This document shows, piece by piece, positions 1 through 6,091 of a DNA stretch of 12,056 nucleotides (position 1 is the stretch's first letter; each line of letters starts with the position of its first letter). The notes under the pieces were generated by a model. The model searched no databases. It had not been told where the DNA came from and saw nothing but the letters and a program-made list of their open reading frames with translations. The stretch is from Caryophanales bacterium (lineage in GTDB: Bacteria; Bacillota; Bacilli; Alicyclobacillales; SLC66): contig DAIELO010000016.1 of NCBI GenBank assembly GCA_027341705.1, forward strand, positions 1-12,056. Reading direction: 5' to 3'. A program made the translations under genes and the position numbers.

Positions 1-1
1 A

Positions 2-349
2 CACTATGGCCGCATTGTCAACATCAGTTCAATTTGGGGCATATCTGGGGGATCATTTGAAGTCGCCTATTCCGCTTCAAAAGGTGGCCTGATCGCGCTT
101 ACCAAGGCACTTGCAAAAGAACTGGGGTCCTCAGGCATTACGGTGAATGCAGTGGCACCGGGCGCAATTGAAACCGACATGCTAAGTGACCTGACAGCGG
201 ATGACTTAAAGCAAATCAGCGCTGAAACGCCTGTGGGCCGTTTAGGTACTCCTGACGACGTGGCCTCAGCCGTGCTGTTTTTGGTAAGTCCTAGATCATC
301 ATTTATGACAGGTCAAATCATCAGCCCTAATGGCGGTCTTGTAATCTGA
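2..349 (+). CDS. SDR-family oxidoreductase, 3' end only (FabG-like)
   Basis: The gene enters from outside the window and is open from base 2 to the TGA at 347-349, leaving about 115 C-terminal residues. Seen: the catalytic serine strand NISS, then YSASKGG, which supplies the Tyr and Lys of the YxxxK active site, then the NAVAPGAIETDM segment after the active site and a typical C-terminus (GRLGTPDDVASAVLFL, then a GQIISPNGG-like end). These are classical short-chain dehydrogenase/reductase features, closest to 3-oxoacyl-ACP reductase-like enzymes that use NAD(P)H. The Rossmann GxxxGxG motif lies upstream, so cofactor preference cannot be judged. The family is large and the substrate is unknown; a fatty-acid role is not shown, since no fab genes are in view. 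The gene converges on the gerC-type gene with only 5 bp between stop codons. Confidence 0.9.
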   Translation, partial: HYGRIVNISSIWGISGGSFEVAYSASKGGLIALTKALAKELGSSGITVNAVAPGAIETDMLSDLTADDLKQISAETPVGRLGTPDDVASAVLFLVSPRSSFMTGQIISPNGGLVI

Positions 350-354
350 TTTGA

Positions 355-1641
355 CTATGGCGAGATGGGGGCATTGAGTTGCGACCCAAGCCTTCTCATC
401 ACCACGGAGACATCACATCGCACGGGAATTTTAGCAAGTGTTGATCCCCATGGAAAAGCTGCGTAAGCTGGGTAGGTGGAGAAATTCGCACGTGCTTCCT
501 CTATAAAATTAAATGGCGCTGTCTTTGTTTTGTGCAACAATTTATAAATTAATCGATTTTCATGATTTTCTACAAAATTACTAATCGTTTGTTCCACAAT
601 AGCGCGATTTTGTTCATTTACATAGGAAATGGTTCCTTGATCACCCAACAATTCGGCTTCTATATTCTGTCGGATCGTGATCGAACGGTGCGTCCCCTGC
701 AAAACAAAAGATTTTTTTAGTGGTTTGCTAAGACGAATTCCTACGGATAGATATACATTCTTCTGAAATGGAGAGGGAATGGCCATTTCAATTTGTTTGA
801 TTGTGCCATTTAGCAGTTGCAAAAACCGCGTATCCATCCCATCAAGCATACCAACCATTTTGTCATGATGAAAAAGCGCCGTACCTACACACTCTACGGG
901 ATTTCCACCTGATCGATCGATGTGCCCAGGCTTGAAATGTAATTTTGTGTCTTTATGCTCAGTCTTCTCGGAATTCACGCTTAGCACTGGCAAAATGGGA
1001 TCAATCGCAGGAGAATACAGCGCATTCAAATATTGTTCGACTTGGATGCTAGGCGCATAACCAAGGCTACCACTAAGAAGATGCAAATCTTCCATATAAC
1101 GCGTGGCGGAGGATTCCATAAGCGGTTTTTGTGCTTTCATTAATTTTCGCAGATTCCCATGGCTAATAAATAAATAATGATTCCTGCGAAATTCACGATA
1201 TCTTGAGAGCGTGCGCAAATAAGGCAACAATCCATTTTTGGCGGTTTTTTCACTGAAAATGATGGCACTCAAATGGGAAAGGTTGATTTTTCGTTCGATC
1301 CCCATATTCATGAGTGATAGTGCCTCATGAATGGTTCTCCCTTGGGCAGCGACGATCGGCGTCCCTTGGTCAAAATCACCGCCGCCTGATGCGCCACCAC
1401 CTTGGCCACTAGTGCCAGAAAGTTTGCTGGGAATGGCCATTCTTGCGATGACGGTATAGACATCAGGGCGTGGATTATCAAACCCAATAATAATTAAAAA
1501 CGCCTGTTCCTCTAACTCTGTACGATCAAAGCAACCCGTTGTAAATAACGATCCAATGATCAAGACCATGGCGCCAATCCATCGCAGTTGCAAGCCACTC
1601 ATCACCATCCTATTTGGATAAATTGGCGTTTTTTTTAACAT
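355..1641 (-). CDS. Ger(x)C family spore germination lipoprotein (GerAC/GerC type), orphan
   Basis: Third component of nutrient germinant receptors, a lipoprotein of the spore inner membrane that works with GerA-type and GerB-type membrane subunits. Seen in the 428 residues: a basic N-terminus, a hydrophobic segment (about residues 22-33), then FTTGC with the lipid-accepting Cys at 37, followed by FDRTELEE, which matches the CWDrrEL signature of the family. A Gly/Ser-rich stretch (about residues 75-90) is also usual in the family. The coordinates use the longest start (ATG at 1641), which has no good ribosome site. ATG codons 12 and 14 follow AGGATGG-like sequence and would give a more ordinary signal peptide of about 25 residues, so the true start may be internal. 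No GerA or GerB subunit is adjacent: upstream is a divergent acetyltransferase and downstream a convergent SDR gene. The length fits the family. Confidence 0.9.
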   Translation of the reverse strand: MLKKTPIYPNRMVMSGLQLRWIGAMVLIIGSLFTTGCFDRTELEEQAFLIIIGFDNPRPDVYTVIARMAIPSKLSGTSGQGGGASGGGDFDQGTPIVAAQGRTIHEALSLMNMGIERKINLSHLSAIIFSEKTAKNGLLPYLRTLSRYREFRRNHYLFISHGNLRKLMKAQKPLMESSATRYMEDLHLLSGSLGYAPSIQVEQYLNALYSPAIDPILPVLSVNSEKTEHKDTKLHFKPGHIDRSGGNPVECVGTALFHHDKMVGMLDGMDTRFLQLLNGTIKQIEMAIPSPFQKNVYLSVGIRLSKPLKKSFVLQGTHRSITIRQNIEAELLGDQGTISYVNEQNRAIVEQTISNFVENHENRLIYKLLHKTKTAPFNFIEEARANFSTYPAYAAFPWGSTLAKIPVRCDVSVVMRRLGSQLNAPISP

Positions 1642-1699
1642 TTTATGTACGGCAACAGCAGAATCTCATCGAACGCTACGGAAATGCGTGTGAGAAGTG

Positions 1700-1705
1700 T
1701 ATAAT
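1700..1705 (+). promoter_or_regulatory. -10 element of the ylbP-like gene
   Basis: A perfect TATAAT lies 35 bp before the ATG at 1741. No convincing -35 element is found 16-18 bp upstream (1677-1682 reads TACGGA). Assigned to the housekeeping sigma factor by inference. The 99-bp gap to the divergent gerC-type gene shows no obvious palindrome. Confidence 0.45.
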
Positions 1706-1740
1706 AATCATTAATTGGATACGAGGGAGGAATCAAATGC

Positions 1741-2217
1741 ATGGCAACAGTAGCTAGACTTCACGTCAACTTTAGCACCTTAGAAGAATTTAAGCGTTTT
1801 CGAGAAACGGGCCTTGAAGAGTTATCGATGCTTGAAGAATTGAATGAAAATATGATTGAAAACAGTGTTGATAGCCCGTTTTATGGAATTTATGAAGACG
1901 GCAAACTAGTGGCCAGAATGAGCCTCTATTTTATTAGTGCCAAATACGACCGTTATTTTTCCCCGGCCAGTGACCATTATGAATTATGGAAACTAGAAGT
2001 GCTCACTGGGTACAAGGGACGAGGTTATGGCACGGCACTTGTTGAATTCGCAAAATCGCTGAATCAACCGATCAAAGTAAATGTCAGGAGACAATCTCAT
2101 CCATTTTTTATTCGTTTGGGATTCCAGCCAGTCAAGTATAATGCTTCTCGTGATCGGGGTGAAAATCCGTATATTTGGATTCCACCCGGTAATACTGTAA
2201 AACAAATTGACGAGTAG
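1741..2217 (+). CDS. ylbP: YlbP-like GNAT N-acetyltransferase
   Basis: A 158-residue GNAT-fold protein that would transfer an acetyl group from acetyl-CoA to an unknown acceptor. Seen: the motif A region LEVLTGYKGRGYGTALVEFA (about residues 85-104), with the R-G-x-G acetyl-CoA pyrophosphate loop, preceded by a beta strand ending ELWKLEVL. The N-terminal half contains ESxFYGIYEDGKLVARMSLY-like sequence. The overall length and the segments SPFYGIY, SAKYDRYF and ELWKLEV match my recollection of Bacillus YlbP. In B. subtilis ylbP is next to ylbO (gerR), an RsfA-family gene; here an RsfA-family gene lies just beyond sodA, which supports the assignment. The ribosome site GAGGGAGG (1723-1730) is 10 nt from this ATG but only 6 nt from an out-of-frame ATG at 1737, so initiation may be mildly inefficient. 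No terminator is visible before the sodA promoter. Confidence 0.75.
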   Translation: MATVARLHVNFSTLEEFKRFRETGLEELSMLEELNENMIENSVDSPFYGIYEDGKLVARMSLYFISAKYDRYFSPASDHYELWKLEVLTGYKGRGYGTALVEFAKSLNQPIKVNVRRQSHPFFIRLGFQPVKYNASRDRGENPYIWIPPGNTVKQIDE

Positions 2218-2228
2218 CCCTATTTTTA

Positions 2229-2256
2229 AGCACACAAAATTTATTTGTGCTATAAT
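2229..2256 (+). promoter_or_regulatory. sodA promoter with overlapping inverted repeat (candidate operator)
   Basis: TATAAT at 2251-2256 is preceded by TG at 2248-2249, giving an extended -10 (TGCTATAAT). The -35 region is poor. A perfect 6-bp inverted repeat, AGCACA (2229-2234) and TGTGCT (2246-2251), separated by 11 bp, spans the spacer and runs into the first base of the -10. A protein bound there would block RNA polymerase, so this is a candidate repressor site. The cognate regulator cannot be named from sequence. Confidence 0.6.
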
Positions 2257-2292
2257 GTAATTATTACAAGAAAAGAAAGAGAGGAAACAAAG

Positions 2293-2907
2293 ATGGCATT
2301 TCAAACTCCAGCACTTCCTTACGCAGTAGACGCACTTGAACCTTATATCGACGCGAAAACCATGACTGTTCACCATGACGGACACCATGTGGCTTATACG
2401 AACAACGTAAATGCAGCGCTAGAGAACTATCCGGATTGGCAAGCAAAATCAATTGAGGATATTTTGCGTCATTTGAACGACGTCCCTGAAGCAATTCGCA
2501 CTGCTGTTCGCAATAACGGTGGCGGCTTTGCAAACCACAACTTATTTTGGACAGTGATGAGCCCTAAAGGCGGCGGCACGCCAACAGGCGATTTAGCCAA
2601 GGCCATTGAGACTTCATTTGGCAGTTTTGACTCCTTCAAAGATCAATTCGGTAAAGCAGCAGCCACTCGCTTTGGTAGTGGATGGGCATGGTTGGCAGGA
2701 GATGCAACAGGTAAAATAAGTGTACTTAGCTCTGCTAATCAAGATACCCCTTGCTCTGATGGGTTGACCCCTATTCTTGGCCTCGACGTGTGGGAGCACG
2801 CGTACTATCTCAAGTATCAAAACAAACGTGCAGATTATATCGGCGCGTGGTGGAATGTTGTGAACTGGGATCAAGTAGCAGAGTATTATGCACAATTAAC
2901 GAAATAA
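2293..2907 (+). CDS. sodA: Superoxide dismutase, Mn type
   Basis: Cytosolic homodimeric or tetrameric enzyme converting superoxide to oxygen and hydrogen peroxide. The 204-residue length is normal. Seen: all four metal ligands, H27 (in VHHDGHH), H82 (in NHNLFW), D165 and H169 (in [15 protein letters not shown]), and the iron/manganese family elements GSGWAWL (128-134) and WWNVVNW. Gly at 76-78 together with the outer-sphere Gln in ANQDTP (Q150) is the manganese pattern rather than the iron one; cambialistic use cannot be excluded. An upstream in-frame ATG at 2245 lies inside the promoter and is rejected. The ATG at 2293 follows a GAGAGGA ribosome site and begins the canonical FxxPxLPY N-terminus. 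The gene is transcribed from its own extended -10 promoter and ends at a strong hairpin, so it is probably monocistronic. Confidence 0.97.
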   Translation: MAFQTPALPYAVDALEPYIDAKTMTVHHDGHHVAYTNNVNAALENYPDWQAKSIEDILRHLNDVPEAIRTAVRNNGGGFANHNLFWTVMSPKGGGTPTGDLAKAIETSFGSFDSFKDQFGKAAATRFGSGWAWLAGDATGKISVLSSANQDTPCSDGLTPILGLDVWEHAYYLKYQNKRADYIGAWWNVVNWDQVAEYYAQLTK

Positions 2908-2914
2908 TATAAAG

Positions 2915-2954
2915 CAGGCGGTTACCACATAAGGGTGACCGCCTGTTACGTTTT
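2915..2954. terminator. Bidirectional intrinsic terminator between sodA and the rsfA-family gene
   Basis: A 12-bp stem, CAGGCGGTTACC (2915-2926) with GGTGACCGCCTG (2934-2945), contains one G-U wobble on the plus strand. The loop is 7 nt. The rightward U-rich tract is 2946-2954 and interrupted (TTACGTTTT). It starts 7 bp after the sodA stop and ends against the stop codon of the convergent regulator gene, so it probably serves both. Confidence 0.85.
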
Positions 2955-3495
2955 AGATGTCTTGCGGCATGCCGAGTCCTCGTTCTCGGGCTCGTTCGAC
3001 GATTCCTAAGAGCGCGTGATAATCATCGCTGATTGCCTTATACTCATCTGCCAATTTGATAATTTGTTGCTCTAGCCCCTGCTTTTCTTGGCTTAACCGA
3101 TCTGTTTCTTGGTTAGCAAACTCCACTTCCCGTTGTAATTGTTTGATCCGTATCTGCAGCGTCTGAAACTCTCGGCGTTTACTTCTAAGAAATCTGAGAA
3201 CTTCCCCCCATGTGAATGAAGATGGTAATTGCAAAGGGGGACCCGCAGGCTCAAGGTCACTTTCCCCCAACTCTTCACGCCGCTCTTTACGCATTTGTTT
3301 TGCGTGGCTAATGTCCTCAAGGTGCTGCCTGCGAATACTGGCGTTCCACCTGTAACCACAAGCGGCAGGTGTACGATTTAATTTTTTTGCTATTTCTGCG
3401 AATGCGGCCAATTGTGTACTTCCCTCTTGAATGTGCCGAAGTGTCGTGTCCGCTAATATGGTGTCATCTTCATGGGTCCATGCATCTTGTCTCAT
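2953..3495 (-). CDS. RsfA/GerR (YlbO)-family prespore transcription regulator
   Basis: 180-residue DNA-binding regulator of the RsfA family, whose Bacillus members act in sporulating cells (RsfA in the forespore, GerR/YlbO in the mother cell). Seen: an N-terminal Myb/SANT-like domain (residues 1 to about 55) starting MRQDAWTHEDD, then TLRHIQEGSTQLAAF and NRTPAACGYRWN, all hallmark segments. A basic stretch KQMRKERREE (about 64-75) follows, then a FTWGEVLRFLRS motif near residue 100 and a long coiled coil to the end, likely for dimerisation. The ATG at 3495 is chosen because family members begin at this motif. The nearest ribosome site (GGGGGAGG) is 16 nt upstream, which is long, so expression may be modest or partly coupled. 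Last gene of the clpP operon, 82 bp after the 27-codon ORF. Which paralogue it is cannot be decided; proximity to the ylbP-like gene favours GerR/YlbO. Confidence 0.88.
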   Translation of the reverse strand: MRQDAWTHEDDTILADTTLRHIQEGSTQLAAFAEIAKKLNRTPAACGYRWNASIRRQHLEDISHAKQMRKERREELGESDLEPAGPPLQLPSSFTWGEVLRFLRSKRREFQTLQIRIKQLQREVEFANQETDRLSQEKQGLEQQIIKLADEYKAISDDYHALLGIVERARERGLGMPQDI

Positions 3496-3577
3496 TACCG
3501 AATAATTCTCGCCTCCCCCTGCATTGGGGTCTATACGCCAATATATATGCACAAAGAGGAGAGCAAACACTATTTTT

Positions 3578-3661
3578 TTAAATCCAATGAAATCTAAGCA
3601 ATCCCAATAGGATAAAAAAGGCTGCTGCTACAAATAAAATGACAGCTAAACGACCGTACAC
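3578..3661 (-). CDS. 27-residue single-pass membrane micropeptide (candidate)
   Basis: A short ORF begins with GTG at 3661, two bases after the stop codon of the methyltransferase gene, and ends with TAA at 3578-3580. The predicted peptide starts MYGRLAVILF, continues with a hydrophobic run VAAAFFILLGLL, and ends RFHWI, making one transmembrane helix with basic residues near both ends. AGGA sits 6 nt before the GTG, and a stronger AAAGGAG 12 nt before. The tight spacing suggests translational coupling to the methyltransferase. I do not recognise a family. Against it: it is very short and uses a non-ATG start. For it: the coherent helix, the placement and the ribosome site. A role at the membrane in sporulation or proteolysis would be guesswork. 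Confidence 0.5.
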   Translation of the reverse strand: MYGRLAVILFVAAAFFILLGLLRFHWI

Positions 3662-3663
3662 TA

Positions 3664-4731
3664 CTAATCCTGTCTCCTTTCCGCAATAAGCACAAAAAAC
3701 CGTTCTCCCATTCCTCCAGGTAATACGAGCGTTTTAATGGTTTGAAACACACGTGAATCAAAGACCGAGCGAGCATTCACCACTTGTTCGAAAAATGGTT
3801 GAGTCATTAGAAATATGCCTTGTTTTTTTAATTCATTTCGGTATCCCATCTGCTCTAGTAATGACATGATCGGACTAAAATCCACATCATACGTAAGATC
3901 CACTTGACCTTTATGATTGAGAAAATCCTCTATCAATTGATGCTCCCTGTAGGCGCGCAAGGAACCTTGTGGGCGATCCTGTCCCACCACGTCAGCGGTA
4001 TGCCCTCCATAATCCACCAACGCCATCCATGACGGTGACAATTGATCAATGACTTGAGTCACCGCATGATGACTTTGTAGCGACACTTCTGTTACAATCT
4101 GCGCCACATCATTCTCCAACAAAAGCGGCACTATCCATTGTTTTGCATATTCAAGCAACGCAGGTTCTTCGGTTACTTTCCACTCGCTGACAGCACTATT
4201 TGTTTGCGTCGTCACCCATAATCTTTCTACCGCCCCATCTGCAGTGATACGCAATCGTTCACACGGGATGGCATCCAACCACTCATTGGCAAACACAAAA
4301 CCACCTTGGAAAGTAGCAGGATGATCGATCAATACTTCCTCTATGTTCGTATAGACCTGCGCACACACGGCAACACGTGAGCCATTTGCAAGTACCTGCT
4401 GCAACTTGTCAGTCGTACGTGCGCGACCCAATGGCGACAGTTCAATCCCGGCATAATCGATGGGCTTATCGCCGACGCGGATCAACTCGGCAAGCAAACT
4501 AGCAGCAAAGTCACCGTCACCTACACCCATCTCCACTATGTTATACCGTTCTCCCGTCGTCACCTGCATGACAAAATGCGCCCATAGTTCACCGAAAATA
4601 GGTGATACTTGGGCGCTAGTATAAAAGTCTCCGTCTTTACCAAATCGATTACGACTTCCCATGTAATAGCCGTCTTGCCCGTATAATGCATCCTGCATAT
4701 ACAGTGAAAAAGGTATCGCCCGTTCCATCAT
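3664..4731 (-). CDS. MidA/NDUFAF7-family (DUF185) SAM-dependent methyltransferase
   Basis: 355-residue class I methyltransferase of the COG1565 family. The mitochondrial member NDUFAF7/MidA methylates an arginine of complex I subunit NDUFS2; the bacterial substrates are not established. Seen, in family order: [19 protein letters not shown] (6-24), [19 protein letters not shown] (31-49), the SAM-binding loop [10 protein letters not shown] (66-75), [10 protein letters not shown] (96-105), the catalytic-region [14 protein letters not shown] (147-160), VDYGG, and [10 protein letters not shown] followed by [11 protein letters not shown]. All expected blocks are present and the length is normal, so it looks active. 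Its ATG overlaps the clpP stop as ATGA (4728-4731) and has no separate ribosome site, so translation is probably coupled to clpP. No NADH dehydrogenase genes are nearby, so a respiratory substrate is not supported by context. Confidence 0.9.
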   Translation of the reverse strand: MMERAIPFSLYMQDALYGQDGYYMGSRNRFGKDGDFYTSAQVSPIFGELWAHFVMQVTTGERYNIVEMGVGDGDFAASLLAELIRVGDKPIDYAGIELSPLGRARTTDKLQQVLANGSRVAVCAQVYTNIEEVLIDHPATFQGGFVFANEWLDAIPCERLRITADGAVERLWVTTQTNSAVSEWKVTEEPALLEYAKQWIVPLLLENDVAQIVTEVSLQSHHAVTQVIDQLSPSWMALVDYGGHTADVVGQDRPQGSLRAYREHQLIEDFLNHKGQVDLTYDVDFSPIMSLLEQMGYRNELKKQGIFLMTQPFFEQVVNARSVFDSRVFQTIKTLVLPGGMGERFFVLIAERRQD

Positions 4732-5306
4732 GGAAACAGCACTTGATCGATTAAGCCATAATTCTTTGCTTCATCCGCCGTCATAAAGTGATCTCTTTCG
4801 GTATCCACCTCGATCACTTCTAAGGACTTTCCTGTCTGTTCAGATAGAATCCTATTCAGTCTGTCCCTGGTCTTCAATATGTGCTCAGCGGCAATCTTCA
4901 AGTCTTCAGCCTGCCCCTGACGTCCCCCTAGTGGTTGATGGATCATGACCTCACTATTTGGCAATGCGCTGCGTTTACCTTTGGTGCCGCCAGTTAAAAG
5001 CAACGCCCCCATTGATGCGGCAAGTCCCACACAAATCGTCGCTACATCAGGTTTAATAATATTCATCGTGTCATAAATCGCTAGTCCCGCTGATACCGAA
5101 CCACCTGGACTGTTTATGTATAGAAAAATATCTTTATCAGGGTCTTCTGATGCCAAAAACAGCAATTGCGCTACGACCGAATTGGCCACTTCGTCATCAA
5201 TTTCTGTTCCCAAAAAAACGATGCGGTCTTTTAAAAGTCGAGAGTATAAATCATACGCTCTCTCTCCACGGCTCGTTTGTTCAATAACGGTAGGCACGAT
5301 ACTCAT
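4728..5306 (-). CDS. clpP: ATP-dependent Clp protease proteolytic subunit ClpP
   Basis: Serine protease subunit that forms the 14-mer chamber serving ClpC/ClpX-type unfoldases for cytosolic protein quality control and regulated proteolysis. 192 residues. Seen: N-terminus [25 protein letters not shown], [16 protein letters not shown] (64-79), catalytic S98 in [12 protein letters not shown]123 in VMIHQPLGG, and D172 in DTERDHFM; the triad is intact. The C-terminus stops right after GLIDQVLFP, a few residues shorter than in B. subtilis. The ATG at 5306 is chosen because an excellent AAGGAGGGTGA ribosome site lies 8 nt before it; an in-frame start 54 bp upstream would fall in the promoter region. 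First gene of the operon with the methyltransferase. No CtsR-type heptad repeat was recognised upstream, but a small palindrome covers the -10. A second clpP elsewhere in the genome is possible. Confidence 0.96.
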   Translation of the reverse strand: MSIVPTVIEQTSRGERAYDLYSRLLKDRIVFLGTEIDDEVANSVVAQLLFLASEDPDKDIFLYINSPGGSVSAGLAIYDTMNIIKPDVATICVGLAASMGALLLTGGTKGKRSALPNSEVMIHQPLGGRQGQAEDLKIAAEHILKTRDRLNRILSEQTGKSLEVIEVDTERDHFMTADEAKNYGLIDQVLFP

Positions 5307-5335
5307 TTTTTCACCCTCCTTGGTAGTTCTCAATA

Positions 5336-5348
5336 TGCTATCATAGCA
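5336..5348 (-). promoter_or_regulatory. clpP extended -10 inside a 13-bp palindrome
   Basis: On the minus strand the sequence reads TGCTATGATAGCA, a perfect 6-1-6 inverted repeat. It contains an extended -10, TG-C-TATGAT (TATGAT at 5340-5345). The -35 region is weak (AT-rich). The -10 lies about 34 bp before the ATG. The palindrome may be an operator or may be partly a by-product of the -10 sequence. Confidence 0.55.
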
Positions 5349-5360
5349 CATGGCAATCAA

Positions 5361-5422
5361 ATATAAAACGCCCTCTCCCTATGCCTGTATCCAAGTAGGA
5401 TGTGAGCAATGAGAGAGAAGGC
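5361..5422 (-). terminator. Intrinsic terminator of the isochorismatase-fold gene
   Basis: Read leftward, GCCTTCTCTCT (5422-5412) pairs with AGGGAGAGGGC (5380-5370): 11 bp with two G-U wobbles. The loop is 31 nt and holds a small inner hairpin (ATCC/GGAT). GTTTTATAT follows. It lies 31 bp after the stop codon at 5454 and just before the clpP -10, separating the two transcription units. The long loop makes it less certain than a textbook hairpin. Confidence 0.6.
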
Positions 5423-5453
5423 ACATCATGACATAACCTGTTACACAAACTGC

Positions 5454-5921
5454 TTAGACCCAGACTCTTTGTGTTCCATAATCAACCACGTTTTCATTGC
5501 CGACAATCACACGGGCAATTCCCATGGAAGAGGTGTTCATACCGTGCGCAGATGCAATCACTCGTTCCATGATTTTTACTTCAAAGCCCTTGTCTACCAG
5601 AGCAAACATGGTGGCGAGGATAGTGGCCTCAGCGTCGACGCCGCCCACATGAACTTCTTTAATGCCATTGTCTTTGAGTAATTTCTCCACTTCTGGAGTG
5701 ATGGCACTGTAAGTGGTTTTTTCAATTACTTTCGCTCCGTCAAACTTTAGCAATAAGGGGTTCTTGCCCTTGTTATCACTATGACGCCACAAAGTCAAAA
5801 TGACGAGATCATATTCCTTGCCATGATCATTTAAATACCTTTGTGCTATCATTTCAATATAATCAAGTTGGTTACGCAAGAAATCTTCCTGCACATCCGT
5901 TAGTATTAACGCTTTTTTCAA
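5454..5921 (-). CDS. Isochorismatase-like (cysteine hydrolase fold) protein lacking the nucleophile Cys
   Basis: 155-residue protein of the isochorismatase/nicotinamidase fold. These enzymes normally use an Asp-Lys-Cys triad to hydrolyse amides or vinyl ethers. Seen: D9 in LILTDVQEDF, the strand DLVILTLWRHS (38-48), K68 in VIEKTTYSAI, and the segment VHVGGVDAEATILATMFALV (90-109), followed by KGFEVKIMERVIAS. In active members this last segment reads like G-x-x-T-D-x-C-V-x-A-T; here the Cys position is T100, and there is no Cys nearby or anywhere in the protein. D9 and K68 remain. It may be a non-catalytic or altered homologue rather than a broken gene, because the frame is intact. The start is TTG at 5921, behind an excellent GAGGTGATC ribosome site. 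Single-gene unit with its own terminator. Confidence 0.82.
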   Translation of the reverse strand: MKKALILTDVQEDFLRNQLDYIEMIAQRYLNDHGKEYDLVILTLWRHSDNKGKNPLLLKFDGAKVIEKTTYSAITPEVEKLLKDNGIKEVHVGGVDAEATILATMFALVDKGFEVKIMERVIASAHGMNTSSMGIARVIVGNENVVDYGTQRVWV

Positions 5922-5953
5922 CGAAAGATCACCTCACAATAATAATTTTGGTA

Positions 5954-5980
5954 AAGTTATCGTAGCACGCTCATTGTCAA
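5954..5980 (-). promoter_or_regulatory. Possible promoter of the isochorismatase-fold gene
   Basis: On the minus strand a perfect TTGACA (5980-5975) is followed 15 bp later by TAACTT (5959-5954). The spacing is short and the -10 match is only partial, but the -35 is exact and the distance to the TTG start (about 35 bp) fits. Confidence 0.4.
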
Positions 5981-6013
5981 GCTGTAAACACAAAAACAAT
6001 TTCTTGTATGGGG

Positions 6014-6042
6014 TTGCCGAAAAGTCAGAAAGTTCGTATCAT
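6014..6042 (+). promoter_or_regulatory. Promoter of the IDEAL-motif gene and DUF3055-like gene
   Basis: TTGCCG (6014-6019), then 17 bp, then TATCAT (6037-6042). The -35 matches 4 of 6 and the -10 matches 5 of 6 consensus positions, with ideal spacing. The ATG lies 49 bp downstream of the -10. Confidence 0.55.
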
Positions 6043-6091
6043 AAAATTAAGAATTATTCTAAAAAAGTTCATTTTTAAGGGGGCTCAATCG

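Noticed and set aside
1642..1740. A sporulation-type promoter for the gerC-type gene (CATAAAAT next to the ATG at 1641).
   Set aside because: It would require the internal start, and no matching -35 at the right distance was found.
2245..2247. Upstream ATG for sodA adding 16 residues.
   Set aside because: It lies inside the extended -10 promoter, so it would not be transcribed; the family starts at the ATG at 2293.
1993..2895. Minus-strand ORFs opposite the ylbP-like gene and sodA.
   Set aside because: They lie antisense to well-recognised genes, lack ribosome sites and have no domain-like composition.
3501..3560. A sigma-F-like promoter before the RsfA-family gene (GTATA followed by GGCGAGAAT on the minus strand).
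   Set aside because: The spacing is 18 bp instead of about 15, and the -10 would overlap the only plausible ribosome site, leaving it untranscribed.
3568..3570. GTG start at 3570 for the RsfA-family gene, adding 25 residues.
   Set aside because: No ribosome site, and the added residues do not match the family, whose N-terminus is the MRQDAW-like segment.
5307..5411. CtsR-type heat-shock operator upstream of clpP.
   Set aside because: No tandem heptad repeat (GGTCAAA type) is visible; the only symmetry is the short palindrome at the -10.
5409..5681. Plus-strand ORF opposite the isochorismatase-fold gene.
   Set aside because: No ribosome site, and it overlaps a terminator and a coding region with clear family motifs on the other strand.
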